Assembly: GCA_032595675.1 (NCBI GenBank)
Contig: JAVQMD010000001.1
Span: 2,450,640 to 2,514,639 of the forward strand
Direction of reading: 5' to 3'
Length of the DNA: 64,000 bases
Origin: Candidatus Electrothrix rattekaaiensis
GTDB lineage: Bacteria > Desulfobacterota > Desulfobulbia > Desulfobulbales > Desulfobulbaceae
The position numbers and the translations under genes were made by a program. The notes below the pieces were generated by a model. It saw only the letters and a program-made list of their open reading frames with translations. It had not been told where the DNA came from and searched no databases. Shown piece after piece: positions 44,004 to 53,713 of the stretch. Position 1 is the stretch's first letter; each line of letters starts with the position of its first letter.

Positions 44004-46391
44004 ATGGCCTCAGAAAAAGATCAACTTGCGCGTGATTTCGAGGAAGTCAATAAACTCCTGACCCAATACCCGCAAATACAGGTGACGCTAACCGAAGGAG
44101 ACCCGCCTGCCACCTACGAGGTGAAATACCAACTTACCGGCCTGACACGCCAAACAGATGGCAATATCGGCCAAACTTCCCACCACCTGTTGCGTATCAG
44201 CCTCCCGTTTGGCTATCCCCATTTCCCTCCTACGGTCAAACCACTGACCCCTCTTTTTCACCCGGACATTGATCCAGATGCGGTTCGTATTGCTTCGTAC
44301 TGGCAACAGAACCCGTCACTGGCTGAACTTGTACTCCATATGGGAGAGATGATCTGTGCAAAGAACTATAATCTGGAAGATCCCTTTAATCAGGAGGCCG
44401 CAGACTGGTATAGCGAACATTCGAGTGAATTCCCGCTGGATGAAATTCAACAAGGTGAGGCGGATTTTGAGATCGGCGATCTCTCTCTGGAAGAAGGCAG
44501 CGATCTTGGTCTGAGCTTAGAAATAGACGAGCCGCAAGAGGATATCAACGAAAAATTAAAAGAGATTCAACACCATCTTGACAGAAATGAAGTTGTCACA
44601 GCCGGAAAGCTCCTCACAGCTCTCTCCTCAACTTCCCCAGAAGCACAACATTTAGAGAAGATCGTTTCTTCAGCCCTCTCCAAGAGAGATAAGCTCATCC
44701 AAGAGTTGGAAGAGCTTGAAAACGAAGACAGGTTCTCTGAAGCCTATAAACTTTTTGAAAAAGTACGAGCAATTGCCATAGACACTCCAGCCTTATCCGA
44801 TATAGGGCAACGCCTGCAGCAATCCCAGGCTATGCTGGACACATTTTCCCTACCGGACTCAACAGAGAACGAGCAGGATCCCTTGGCAACAATGGGTAAA
44901 AAGGCCGCAAAAAAGAAAAAAACAGCAGAAAAATCTCCTGAAAAAATAAAACATAAAGCCCCGATAGAACGAAGGTATGACAGAGCTCCGATTAAGATTC
45001 CCGTCAAAACGATCCTGTCAGGGCTCGTCCTGCTGGCAACCGTAGGCGGTTGTACTCTTTTGTACACCAATGATATGGATAAAGTAATAGAGGCGGAGCG
45101 CAATTGGATTGAGATAAAATACCGGCCCTGCACGGCTCCAGACCAGTTCAAAAAAAAACGAATACAAGCTGAAAAACTTCTGGTCAGCCTCAAGTCTGTT
45201 TACGTCCCCGGTCTCGGCCAAAAGAAACTCAAGACGGAAATTCACAATTTCCTCAACTCGCCTGATTTCAAGAAAGGAGAAGTCGGTGATCTGGAATATA
45301 AGGGAAACGCTCTCCCGGCACCGGTCATCAAAAAACTGGAACCTATTGATAAAAAAATTGATGCAGCTGCCAGTGCTGCCCGGAAGGAAGAGTTTGCCGA
45401 GGCTCTGACCTTGTATCAGGAGGTACTTACAGAAGCTGAAACTGCAAAACCTGGAGCGTTGGAACCGCATGCCGCAACAGCGAATGCGGAACTGGATAAA
45501 CGGATCAAGGTAATTAACGAAAAACTTACAGAGATCCAGACACAAGCAGGACAGGAAGAAAAGTTCAAGGAACGCAACGAGGCTGAAAAAAAATATCAAG
45601 AGGTTATTGCTTTCTTTCAACAATTGAAAAGAAAGGAAAGCGATTCCTCAAACCCGCAAGACATGGATGTTACCGGCGACCAGTGGGGGAAATGTGTTGA
45701 AAAACTGCATAATACCGAAAGTTTGCTCAATAAATATCCAGAAATCAGCTCGCCGGAACGGCAGAAGGAGTTGCGAACCCTCCTGGCCTATTCACGTCTC
45801 TACCAACAGCTTGAGATGGCCCGACAAGCCTATGAAAAAGGTGACTTTCCGGCAGCAATCAGCGAGTATCAGAGCACCCTGCGCCTGCTAAAAGAGGAGC
45901 GCACGGCTCTCAACGCAATATATAATAATGCTGTTCTTAAGGTGGGAAAAACCGTTGTTATGCTGAACGTCAGCCTTGAACTGAGAAAAGCGGTTGAGGC
46001 GGAAAACCATAACGATTTGAGAAACTCCTTAGGCCACTACAAGGAGACCTTACGCATCATCCGCACCTCTCGATCGGACAGGGATGATAATCTTAAAAAA
46101 TTGGAACAGTACATCCGCTCCAAAATTCAAGAGCAAAGCCTTGAGGCGGCAAAAAGTAGCAATCAGGAATGGTGGAAAAAAAACTATGAGAAAATATTCA
46201 AAAAGAAATTCCCCTCTTCTCGCAATGCCCCTTTAAGCAATCCGAGAATCTATTTTATAAAGGTTCAGAATGGCAGGTTACTGTACACCATACAATGCAC
46301 GGAGCAGAAGGGCATCAGGCTCACCTTGGAACTGACCTACCAATACGATCTGGCAACGGGAGAATGGAGCCCTTACTACGGAAAATTATGA
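44004..46391 (+). CDS. Membrane-anchored protein with an N-terminal E2 (UBC)-like domain lacking the catalytic Cys
   Basis: A 795-aa protein. Residues 1-140 follow the E2 ubiquitin-conjugating fold: helix LARDFEEVNKLL, strands with YEVKYQLTGL and HHLLRISLPFGYPHFPP (the YP-x-x-PP motif), LFHPDI (HPN-like), then VRIASYW where E2 enzymes carry ICL with the active Cys, then SLAELVLHMGEMI and DPFNQEAADWY. Ala replaces Cys, so it resembles an inactive E2 variant. Residues about 175-290 are acidic coiled coil, 297-325 basic (KKAAKKKKTAEK), a single TM segment lies at about 335-352 (TILSGLVLLATVGGCTLLYT), and a long coiled-coil/TPR-like region follows. It faces out with the C-terminal part and in with the E2-like domain. 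It overlaps the convergent His-rich gene by six bases. Confidence 0.78.
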   Translation: MASEKDQLARDFEEVNKLLTQYPQIQVTLTEGDPPATYEVKYQLTGLTRQTDGNIGQTSHHLLRISLPFGYPHFPPTVKPLTPLFHPDIDPDAVRIASYWQQNPSLAELVLHMGEMICAKNYNLEDPFNQEAADWYSEHSSEFPLDEIQQGEADFEIGDLSLEEGSDLGLSLEIDEPQEDINEKLKEIQHHLDRNEVVTAGKLLTALSSTSPEAQHLEKIVSSALSKRDKLIQELEELENEDRFSEAYKLFEKVRAIAIDTPALSDIGQRLQQSQAMLDTFSLPDSTENEQDPLATMGKKAAKKKKTAEKSPEKIKHKAPIERRYDRAPIKIPVKTILSGLVLLATVGGCTLLYTNDMDKVIEAERNWIEIKYRPCTAPDQFKKKRIQAEKLLVSLKSVYVPGLGQKKLKTEIHNFLNSPDFKKGEVGDLEYKGNALPAPVIKKLEPIDKKIDAAASAARKEEFAEALTLYQEVLTEAETAKPGALEPHAATANAELDKRIKVINEKLTEIQTQAGQEEKFKERNEAEKKYQEVIAFFQQLKRKESDSSNPQDMDVTGDQWGKCVEKLHNTESLLNKYPEISSPERQKELRTLLAYSRLYQQLEMARQAYEKGDFPAAISEYQSTLRLLKEERTALNAIYNNAVLKVGKTVVMLNVSLELRKAVEAENHNDLRNSLGHYKETLRIIRTSRSDRDDNLKKLEQYIRSKIQEQSLEAAKSSNQEWWKKNYEKIFKKKFPSSRNAPLSNPRIYFIKVQNGRLLYTIQCTEQKGIRLTLELTYQYDLATGEWSPYYGKL

Positions 46392-46694
46392 ATGATGGTG
46401 GTGATGACCATCATCAGAGTTATGAGCATGTCCATGACTATGTCCGTGCTCATGTTTATACTGATGCTTGCTCTGACCGCCCGGTGCCTCAAGAGGTCCG
46501 CCTGCCTTTTCCAGGGCCTCTTCAAGGCGGCTTTGCGCCTCTTGCAAGGACTGGACAGCATCACGAAGCAACTGCGCCACCTCAGGAGAATCACCTGTCA
46601 ATTTCTCCGCCCATTGTGCGAATTCCCCTTCATGCCCCTGATTGTGATTAATCCAGTGCGGTAGCATTACTCGTAATTTATCAATATCGTTCAT
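46386..46694 (-). CDS. His-rich small protein next to CooT
   Basis: A 102-aa protein. The N-terminal part (DKLRVMLPHWINHNQGHEGE, then EFAQWAEKL and LRDAVQSLQEAQSRLEEAL) is helical with conserved-looking His residues; the C-terminal 25 residues hold about 13 histidines (HEHGHSHGHAHN and HHHHH), a likely nickel or other metal store. It lies 44 bases downstream of the CooT-like gene on the same strand, which supports a role in nickel handling, for example for CO dehydrogenase or hydrogenase. Confidence 0.8.
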   Translation of the reverse strand: MNDIDKLRVMLPHWINHNQGHEGEFAQWAEKLTGDSPEVAQLLRDAVQSLQEAQSRLEEALEKAGGPLEAPGGQSKHQYKHEHGHSHGHAHNSDDGHHHHHS

Positions 46695-46738
46695 TACAAA
46701 CTCCTCGGATTCTTTTCAGGTTATTCTCTTCTGCTTTC

Positions 46739-46945
46739 TCAGCTTTTACCGGAGACATCTGAGGCCAGTACCACGGAACCGCCGATAAAATCAATGCTCT
46801 TAATAGAGGCATTTCCAATTGTCATGGGCTCTTCAAAATAGGTACGAAGGACAATCCCCTGCTCAGTAACCTCCAGACCCGTGACAGCTTCCATCAGAGT
46901 TTCCTGTTTCCCCTCTTGCTCCATCACCACATTCAACTGACACAT
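46739..46945 (-). CDS. cooT: CooT family nickel-binding protein
   Basis: A 68-aa protein with the CooT pattern: MCQLNVVMEQEGKQETLMEA (Cys 2 as the putative Ni ligand), GLEVTEQGIVLRTYFEEP and SIKSIDFIGGSVVL. CooT proteins deliver nickel to CO dehydrogenase. No CODH gene is in the window. It heads a two-gene unit with the His-rich protein. Confidence 0.85.
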   Translation of the reverse strand: MCQLNVVMEQEGKQETLMEAVTGLEVTEQGIVLRTYFEEPMTIGNASIKSIDFIGGSVVLASDVSGKS

Positions 46946-47000
46946 TTTTTTGCTCGTTTCTTGTTTTTTATTGGTTATAGGAAAAAGACCGATACGCTGA

Positions 47001-47999
47001 TCAAATCAGAAAACGGAACTCACCTTTGCCCAACAGGTCGTGAAGATGGAGAATTCCCACCACCTCATTGTTCTTGCCAACCACTGCGAGGACTGTAATT
47101 TCCTTACCCTGCATGAGGCTAAGGGCGTCAGCGGCCATGACCTCACCGGAAATGGTAATGGGATGCGGGGTCATTATCTCGGCTAGTTGTTTCCTGCTCT
47201 CGCCAGCTCCACAAGATTCTCCGCCTAGGCGTTTCCCCTCAAGCAGATGACGTCTGAGATCACCGTCGGTAATAATTCCGCAGAGTTTACTGGAGCCCTC
47301 AACCACCAGCACCGCCCCTATATTCTTTTTGTTCAGCTCGGCCACAGCCAGTTCCAACGTCTCTTCTTGCCTGATCAAAGGAACCTTATCACCGGTCAGC
47401 ATGACCTCCCGTACAGCGACTTTTAATCGCTCTCCCAAGCTCCCACCGGGATGATTTCTGCGGAAATCTTCTTCCCGAAACCGCTTACGCCTAAGAAGAG
47501 CAACAGCCAAGGCATCCCCTAAGGCCAAGGTAGCGGTTGTTGAGGTGGTCGGGGCTAGGCCAAGCGGACAGGCCTCCCGGGGCACCGAAACGTTTAAGGT
47601 GATCGCAGCAGCATGGGCAAGAGTGGAATTGCTGTTCCCGGTCATGGCGATGATTTGCACCGCACGATTTTTCAGGCTTTCCAGCAACAAATTCAGCTCA
47701 AATGTTTCACCGGAGTACGAGATTGCCAAAACAATATCAGTAGAACTGACCATGCCCAAATCCCCATGCATGGCCTCCACCGGATGGAGAAAAAATGACG
47801 GGGTGCCGGTTGAATTGAGGGTGGCGGAAATCTTCTGCCCCACCAGCCCGGACTTACCGATCCCACTGATCACCAGCCGACTCGGGCAAGCCATAATCAA
47901 ATCCACAGCCTGAACAAACTCCTCGCCCAGTGCATCACGGACAGCGGTAATTCCCTCAGCCTCCGCTGTCAGTACTTCCTGCGCCTGCTCCAACGTCAT
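47001..47999 (-). CDS. kdsD: Arabinose-5-phosphate isomerase (KdsD/KpsF/GutQ family)
   Basis: A 332-aa sugar isomerase that turns ribulose-5-P into arabinose-5-P for Kdo and LPS synthesis. The N-terminal SIS domain has VISGIGKSGLVGQKISATLNSTG, FFLHPVEAMHGDLGMV and SYSGETFEL; the C-terminal pair of CBS domains starts near residue 205 (MLTGDKVPLIRQEETL; IITDGDLRRHL; LHLHDLLGKG). It overlaps acuI by four bases and belongs to the birA-acuI-kdsD operon. Confidence 0.93.
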   Translation of the reverse strand: MTLEQAQEVLTAEAEGITAVRDALGEEFVQAVDLIMACPSRLVISGIGKSGLVGQKISATLNSTGTPSFFLHPVEAMHGDLGMVSSTDIVLAISYSGETFELNLLLESLKNRAVQIIAMTGNSNSTLAHAAAITLNVSVPREACPLGLAPTTSTTATLALGDALAVALLRRKRFREEDFRRNHPGGSLGERLKVAVREVMLTGDKVPLIRQEETLELAVAELNKKNIGAVLVVEGSSKLCGIITDGDLRRHLLEGKRLGGESCGAGESRKQLAEIMTPHPITISGEVMAADALSLMQGKEITVLAVVGKNNEVVGILHLHDLLGKGEFRFLI

Positions 48000-49006
48000 T
48001 CTGCTGTCCCTCCGAGATCAAGCACGATCCGGCCTGTTGTCTTGCCAGCAAGCATGGCCTCAATATATTGATCAAGCTGCTCAAGAGAAATACGGGTGGT
48101 CAGTCGGTCCAGCATGCGCAGACGCCAACCGTCAGCAAGGTCCTGCCAAATCTCTTCCCGGCGCACCATAGGGCAACCAGCAGAATCAATGCCGATCAGG
48201 CAGACTCCCCGCAGGATAAAAGGATACACCGTCAGGGGCAGGTCGCCGGAGGCTGCATTGCCGCAACAAGCCACAACGCCTCCATATCGGGTTGCTTTAA
48301 TAGTACCAGCCAGGATCTCACCACCGACCGTATCAACCGCACCAGCCCACCGTTCTCGCAACATAGCCGCACCGGAACGGCCAGCAGCCTGCTTTCTCGA
48401 AAGGATTTCCACCGCACCCAATTCCTTTAAAAAGGCATGTTCGCTCTCCTTGCCAGTTACTGCTGTGACCTGAAAACCAAGCTTGCTCAGCAGGGCAACA
48501 GCTGTGGAACCGACACCACCGGTGGCACCGGTCACCAAGACAGGCCCCTGATCTGGACGCACACCTAATGAAATTAAACGCTCTACACATTGGGCCGCAG
48601 TAAAACCGGCTGTGCCGATCTGCATTGCCTCATACAAAGACAGACCAGCGGGTTTGGACAACACCCAGTCACTGGGTACAGAAATATATTCTGCAAATCC
48701 ACCCGAGGTATTCATACCGAGATCATAACCCATACAAATGACCTCATCACCAACCTTGAACTGGCCCGTTACCGAGGCAGCCACCACCCCTGCGGCATCA
48801 ATACCCGGCGTATGCGGGTAGGCCTTTGTTACCCCTCGATTACCGTTTGCTGACAGGGCATCCTTGTAATTCAGGGATGAAAAACAAACTCGAATCAGGA
48901 TGTCACCGGGCGGAAGCTCAGCAACCGTGCGCTCCTCCACCATCCGATGGATGTGTTGTTTTTCATCTTCACGAGCCACGAAAGCCTTAAATTTTTTCTG
49001 TTCCAT
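47996..49006 (-). CDS. acuI: YhdH/AcuI family quinone oxidoreductase (acrylyl-CoA reductase-like)
   Basis: A 336-aa MDR-family NADPH-dependent reductase. The N-terminal FKAFVAREDE, LIRVCFSSLNYKDALSANGN, YPHTPGIDAAGVV, and the Rossmann motif VTGATGGVGSTAVALL are visible, as is VAACCGNAASGDLPLTVYPF-like sequence in the C-terminal half. YhdH/AcuI enzymes reduce acrylyl-CoA to propionyl-CoA. ATG 49006 with AGAAGG ahead is chosen over a TTG extension to 49042. It overlaps kdsD by ATGA and follows birA by 32 bases. Confidence 0.9.
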   Translation of the reverse strand: MEQKKFKAFVAREDEKQHIHRMVEERTVAELPPGDILIRVCFSSLNYKDALSANGNRGVTKAYPHTPGIDAAGVVAASVTGQFKVGDEVICMGYDLGMNTSGGFAEYISVPSDWVLSKPAGLSLYEAMQIGTAGFTAAQCVERLISLGVRPDQGPVLVTGATGGVGSTAVALLSKLGFQVTAVTGKESEHAFLKELGAVEILSRKQAAGRSGAAMLRERWAGAVDTVGGEILAGTIKATRYGGVVACCGNAASGDLPLTVYPFILRGVCLIGIDSAGCPMVRREEIWQDLADGWRLRMLDRLTTRISLEQLDQYIEAMLAGKTTGRIVLDLGGTAE

Positions 49007-49038
49007 AGATATATTCCTTCTCTCATCTCTCAATACTC

Positions 49039-49797
49039 TCAATATACCGGTCTGACGGAATTCAAGTCACCGGCTGTCACCCGATGCTCAATCCCTTGGC
49101 AATCGAGTATAATATATTGTCCGTCCTCGGCAAGGCCTATCCCGGTTGCCGGAATTTCTTTGTCATGCCGGACATAGTGCAACTGCCTGCCTCGGAGATA
49201 ATCAAATGCACGCCACTCGGCGAGCAACTGCTCCTTATCTTCACCCAGCCGTTGGCTGGCCCTGTGCAACGCCTTTACAAGCAAAGGAAGCAAAATGTCC
49301 ACCTGTGGACAAGAAGCAGGCCCGGCAGAACAAGCAACCAGGGAAATACTTTTCCGACGCAGCTCCAGAGAAAACTGTTCCGGCGTTGTGCTCACATTAA
49401 GCCCGACCCCGATAACAACAAAGTCTGCCCGCCCTCTGCGAATGGATCCTGATTCTGTGAGAATCCCGGCAAGCTTTCGCTCGTGCAGATAGAGATCATT
49501 AGGCCATTTCATCATGACAGGCAGGGCTGCGATTTCCCGAATACTTGCACAAAGGCTTGTTCCAGCAGCCAGAGTAATAAGCGGCAGATCCGCGAGATCA
49601 AGCTCCGGGCGAAGAATCAGAGAAAAATAAAGACCTCCAGCAGGAGACTCGAATTCTCGTCCGCCTCGTCCTTTCCCACCGGTCTGCCTATCCGCATGAA
49701 CGACAGTGCCATGCTCCGCACCCTGTTCCGCCATGTTAACGGCAAGGGTATTGGTGGAATCAATGGTCGGAAAATAATGATAAAGATGTTCCAGCAT
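49039..49797 (-). CDS. birA: Biotin-[acetyl-CoA-carboxylase] ligase, monofunctional
   Basis: A 252-aa biotin protein ligase: YFPTIDSTN, the ATP/biotin loop KGRGGREFESPAGGLYFSL, KWPNDLYLHERKLAGILTE, and VIGVGLNVS. It lacks the N-terminal HTH of E. coli BirA, so it is not a repressor. It would biotinylate the carrier subunit used by the carboxyltransferase at 6855. First gene of the unit with acuI and kdsD. Confidence 0.92.
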   Translation of the reverse strand: MLEHLYHYFPTIDSTNTLAVNMAEQGAEHGTVVHADRQTGGKGRGGREFESPAGGLYFSLILRPELDLADLPLITLAAGTSLCASIREIAALPVMMKWPNDLYLHERKLAGILTESGSIRRGRADFVVIGVGLNVSTTPEQFSLELRRKSISLVACSAGPASCPQVDILLPLLVKALHRASQRLGEDKEQLLAEWRAFDYLRGRQLHYVRHDKEIPATGIGLAEDGQYIILDCQGIEHRVTAGDLNSVRPVY

Positions 49798-50203
49798 AAC
49801 TTGCTTTTTCGTTTCCCTCCTGCATCATTCTCAACCTTTACTGGTAAAATTCATCCCGTCATAGTACTTGATTTCAATGGATTGCGTAACCCCAAAAAAC
49901 AGCTGGAGCACACCGGCAATTCTTCTTTTTCAACTCGGAACCTCTGCCGCCTTTTCCTCTTGACTTTTTAGGGAAGAAAGATAAAAAGAAGGTTACTCTG
50001 CCATGAGCTGAATTCAACCCGCCGGTTGTTTGAATATGCTCCTCAAAAAAAACAGAGCCGCAAACCGAATACCGCCGTGCTGACGTACAGCCTGCTTCCC
50101 TTTTCCTGTACGCTACGATTCGTATTCTCATTAAAATAAAACGGTCGCAGATCGACCTCAGGTTGATTTTGTATTCAATTAATTCACAGAGAACAGGTAA
50201 GAC
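49798..50203. other. Intergenic region between birA and ssb
   Basis: Divergent promoters presumably lie here. No gene, RNA or repeat is recognised. Confidence 0.5.
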
Positions 50204-50710
50204 ATGATCAACAAAGTAATTTTAATCGGTAATCTCGGTGCTGATCCCGAACTGCGCTACACTCAAAGCGGGGTAGCAGTGGCAAGCTTTAATGTCGCCA
50301 CGAGCAGACGCTGGAAAGACAAAGAAGGCCAACAACAGGAAGAGACCGAATGGCATAGAATCGTTGCTTGGCAACGTCTCGGAGAAGTCTGTAACGAATA
50401 CCTCCATAAAGGCTCAAAAGTTTATGTAGAAGGCAGGCTTCAGACCAGAAAATGGCAGGATCAAAACGGCAATGACCGCTACACAACAGAAATTATCGCC
50501 TCAGATATTCAGTTTCTCACCCCGCGCGGTGAAGGCGGGGGAGGCTATAGCGGTGGCGGCAGTGGCAGTGGTGGCGGAGGAGGATACGACCCAGGCCCTG
50601 CTGGCGGTGGCAACAACAACTCTTCGGCAGGCGGCGGCTATGACGACTTTGCCGGTGGACAATCCGGCGGGCAGACAGGCGGGGGTACCGGGAGCGACGT
50701 TCCGTTCTAA
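50204..50710 (+). CDS. ssb: Single-stranded DNA-binding protein
   Basis: A 168-aa SSB with an N-terminal OB fold ([68 protein letters not shown]) to about residue 105, a long Gly-rich linker with repeated GGG-x-GGG, and the acidic tip DVPF that recruits repair and replication proteins. A terminator hairpin follows. Confidence 0.97.
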   Translation: MINKVILIGNLGADPELRYTQSGVAVASFNVATSRRWKDKEGQQQEETEWHRIVAWQRLGEVCNEYLHKGSKVYVEGRLQTRKWQDQNGNDRYTTEIIASDIQFLTPRGEGGGGYSGGGSGSGGGGGYDPGPAGGGNNNSSAGGGYDDFAGGQSGGQTGGGTGSDVPF

Positions 50711-50742
50711 ACGGATACTTCGCTGCCTCCTCTGCCTCAAGG

Positions 50743-50785
50743 GCGAAGGGTCTTCTGCGGCTCTTCGCCATTTTTATTTTCTCCG
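50743..50785 (+). terminator. Terminator of ssb
   Basis: GGCGAAG ... CTTCGCC, a 7-bp stem with 14-base loop, followed by ATTTTTATTTTCT. Confidence 0.6.
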
Positions 50786-51010
50786 CTTTACGGATGGCGC
50801 GACAGACGCTTGTATATTTCTCTCTCATAGTGCGCAGTCCGCAGGACATCTGCGCCAACAAGAAATTTTATTGGACAAATTCCATTTTGTTCTTATTTTT
50901 TATTGTGAAATGGAAAACACATCCCGACACGGGAAACCTCAATTTATAAAACAGCTTCTCTTTGCACTCATGAAGCATGATGCAATAAAGCCTGAAAAGT
51001 AACAAAGCAT

Positions 51011-51955
51011 ATGGAATACTATAAAATTCTCGGTGTTGAAAAAACAGCATCCGCAGCGGAAATAAAAAAAGCCTACCGTAAACTGGCCTTGAAATATCAT
51101 CCGGATAAAAACCCGGATAATAAGGAAGCTGAGGACAAATTCAAGCAGATCAGCGAGGCCTATGCTGTCCTTTCCGATGAAAAGAAACGACAGGAATACG
51201 ACACCTACGGATCAGCCGGATTTCAGCAGCGTTATTCCCAGGAAGACATCTTCCGGGGTTTTGACCTCAACGATATTCTCAACCAGTTCGGCTTTAGCGG
51301 GGGCGGCGGACGCACCACCTTCCGTTTCGGCGGTCAGGGAAGCGGCGGCAGCCCTTTTGATTTTTTCAACCAAGGTGCCGGAGGAGCTCAGGGAGGGGGA
51401 TGCGGTGGCGGTGGCTGTCGTCCTCAGCCTGTCAAAGGACAGGACCAGACCTATGAATTGGCCGTCTCCCTTGAGGATGTGCTGCACGGTGCGGAAAAAA
51501 ATATCAGTCTGCGCCGAGATGGAGGCAATCAGAATATCGCGGTTAAGGTACCCAAAGGGATTGAATCAGGGAAACGCCTGCGCCTGTCTGGAAAAGGAGC
51601 ACCCTCTCCTTCCAGCGGTCCTCCAGGGGATCTTTACCTCAAAGTGACAGTTCAACCTCATGGGGATTTCACCCGTGACGGCGACAATCTGATCACGGAA
51701 AAGAAAGTACCCTTCAGCCAAGCTTGTTTGGGAACGGCTGTAGAAATCACCTCGCTGGACGGACGAACATTCAAGCTCAAGGTGCCTGCCGGGGTGCAGC
51801 AGGAAGCCAAGCTGCGTATCAAGGGGCATGGTTTACCGTTCGGCCCTATTGGAGATAGGGGAGACCTGTATGTCAAGTTTCTTGTCGAGATCCCCAAGCA
51901 ACTGACCCCTGACCAGGAAGCAGCTATCCAGAAGCTGGCTGAATTGGGATTATAA
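51011..51955 (+). CDS. DnaJ-family co-chaperone (CbpA/DjlA-like without zinc finger)
   Basis: A 314-aa J-protein: J-domain with HPDKN (residues about 30-34) in [20 protein letters not shown] and [18 protein letters not shown]; then a G/F-rich region (residues about 95-145, [17 protein letters not shown] and GGGCGGGGC), and two C-terminal substrate-binding domains ([33 protein letters not shown]). The four CxxCxGxG zinc motifs of DnaJ are absent, so it is of the CbpA/DnaJ2 type. It stimulates DnaK. The 300 bases after ssb hold no gene. Confidence 0.9.
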   Translation: MEYYKILGVEKTASAAEIKKAYRKLALKYHPDKNPDNKEAEDKFKQISEAYAVLSDEKKRQEYDTYGSAGFQQRYSQEDIFRGFDLNDILNQFGFSGGGGRTTFRFGGQGSGGSPFDFFNQGAGGAQGGGCGGGGCRPQPVKGQDQTYELAVSLEDVLHGAEKNISLRRDGGNQNIAVKVPKGIESGKRLRLSGKGAPSPSSGPPGDLYLKVTVQPHGDFTRDGDNLITEKKVPFSQACLGTAVEITSLDGRTFKLKVPAGVQQEAKLRIKGHGLPFGPIGDRGDLYVKFLVEIPKQLTPDQEAAIQKLAELGL

Positions 51956-51986
51956 CCTCCAATCGCAGTCATCAGACGGATACGCA

Positions 51987-53135
51987 ATGAAGGTTCTTAC
52001 CATCTTCGGAACCAGACCGGAGGCCATTAAAATGGCCCCGGTCATCCATGCCCTTGCAGCAGTGCCTGAATTCACGGTCAAGGTATGTGTCACGGCCCAA
52101 CATCGCCAGATGCTGGATCAGGTACTGGAGCTTTTTTCCATCAAGACGGACTATGACTTAGACGTCATGCAGGACGATCAGGATCTCTTCGATCTGAGCT
52201 CGCGGATTCTTATCAGCCTGCGCGAAGTCCTGCAACGAGAAAAACCGGATTTTGTTCTTGTCCAGGGAGACACCACCACCTGCTTTATCGGCAGTCTGGC
52301 AGCTTTTTATCTCCGCATTCCTGTCGGTCATATAGAGGCTGGGCTACGCACGGCTGATATTTATGCGCCGTTCCCAGAGGAGGCGAACCGGGCCATGACT
52401 TCGCGACTGGCTGCGATCCATTTTGCTCCTACAGAACAGGCTTGCCGCAATCTGTATAATGAGGGCATTGCGCAAGACACTGTGCATCTGACCGGTAATA
52501 CGGTAATTGACGCTCTACTTTGGGTAAGGCAACAAGCAGGTGCAGAAATCAACCCTGAACCCTTTGGTTCGGCAGCCCCTCTTGTCCAGGAGGGCCGACC
52601 TTATGTTCTGATCACCGGTCATCGCCGGGAAAACTTTGGCCACGGTTTCCAAAATATCTGCGAAGCCATTGCTGTACTGGCGGACAGGCATCCAGAAATT
52701 GGTTTTATTTACCCTGTCCACCTGAACCCCAATGTGCAGCAACCGGTGAATGCCCTGCTCGGCAAGAAAAAGAATATCCACCTTATACCACCGCTGGACT
52801 ATGCTCCCTTTGTCCAGGCAATGGGGCAGGCCCGGCTGATCCTGACCGATTCCGGCGGGGTACAGGAAGAGGCTCCCTCACTGGGCAAGCCTGTGCTGGT
52901 CATGCGTGAAAGCACGGAACGGCCCGAGGCGGTAGAGGCGGGCACGGTTCGTCTGGTCGGGACAGACAAGGAGCTGATTATTCGGGAAACAGAACGTCTT
53001 TTGACCGACGAAAATGCCTACCAGAGCATGGCGGGCAAGAGTAATCCCTACGGTGATGGTCAGGCTGCAGCACGTATTGTAAGGGGTCTTTCAACATTCT
53101 GGGCCAATCAAAAAGATCGGACCGTCTGCCCCTGA
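51987..53135 (+). CDS. wecB: UDP-N-acetylglucosamine 2-epimerase (non-hydrolysing)
   Basis: A 382-aa enzyme converting UDP-GlcNAc to UDP-ManNAc for surface polysaccharide. KVLTIFGTRPEAIKMAPVI at the N-terminus, TAQHRQMLDQVL, VQGDTTTC, GHIEAGLRT, FPEEANR, LITGHRRENFG and LTDSGGVQEEAPSLGKPVLV are all present. It lies 31 bases after the dnaJ-family gene on the same strand, though a common function is not obvious. Confidence 0.95.
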   Translation: MKVLTIFGTRPEAIKMAPVIHALAAVPEFTVKVCVTAQHRQMLDQVLELFSIKTDYDLDVMQDDQDLFDLSSRILISLREVLQREKPDFVLVQGDTTTCFIGSLAAFYLRIPVGHIEAGLRTADIYAPFPEEANRAMTSRLAAIHFAPTEQACRNLYNEGIAQDTVHLTGNTVIDALLWVRQQAGAEINPEPFGSAAPLVQEGRPYVLITGHRRENFGHGFQNICEAIAVLADRHPEIGFIYPVHLNPNVQQPVNALLGKKKNIHLIPPLDYAPFVQAMGQARLILTDSGGVQEEAPSLGKPVLVMRESTERPEAVEAGTVRLVGTDKELIIRETERLLTDENAYQSMAGKSNPYGDGQAAARIVRGLSTFWANQKDRTVCP

Positions 53136-53353
53136 TGCTGATCACACCCGGATGAGTTACCTGATAATTGCTGTCCCTGCCAAAATATGAGTAAATATTT
53201 CATACCTCCCTTTAATTTATCTTTCTTTTTTGAAAGCACAATGTTATTTTCTTTCAGCTCCCTAAAATTACTCGCTTTGGCTGTATAATCAAACAGAGCA
53301 GGTGCTGTCCCAGTATGGGCATTCAACTATCTATCCAAAAAAAGGAGGAAAAA

Positions 53354-53701
53354 ATGAAGAAAATCTCGATTTTATTCACCACAGCAGTAATGACCGTGCT
53401 AGTTATGACAAATCTATCACAAGCTGCTCAAACGTGGGAAACGTGTACAATAAGCAGTGTCGCTGCATTCACAGATCGTATCCATGTCAGATGTGTTGAA
53501 TCCTATAGTGGTGTTTATTATTTTGCTTATCCTGTTTCAAAGGATGCTGCTGGAGCAGCTCGCTTCCTCAGCATATTGACAGCCGCCCGTATTTCAGGTA
53601 ACCAACTTAGTATTTTATATGATCCTGCCGATGACACTAGCGGAGTTTCGTACGGTTGTCAGGCTGCTGACTGCCGTCCTTTTTATTCGTTAATATTCTG
53701 A
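53354..53701 (+). CDS. Small secreted protein of unknown function
   Basis: A 115-aa protein with signal peptide (KKISILFTTAVMTVLVMTNL, cleavage after SQA) and a mature domain with four or five cysteines (ETCTISS, HVRCVES, YGCQAADCRPF). ATG 53354 has the perfect site AAAGGAGGAAAAA, better than 53315. I do not recognise the family. The protease gene begins 12 bases later, so they are probably co-expressed; the small protein might be a co-secreted partner or inhibitor. Confidence 0.78.
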   Translation: MKKISILFTTAVMTVLVMTNLSQAAQTWETCTISSVAAFTDRIHVRCVESYSGVYYFAYPVSKDAAGAARFLSILTAARISGNQLSILYDPADDTSGVSYGCQAADCRPFYSLIF

Positions 53702-53713
53702 GGCAGGTGGATT

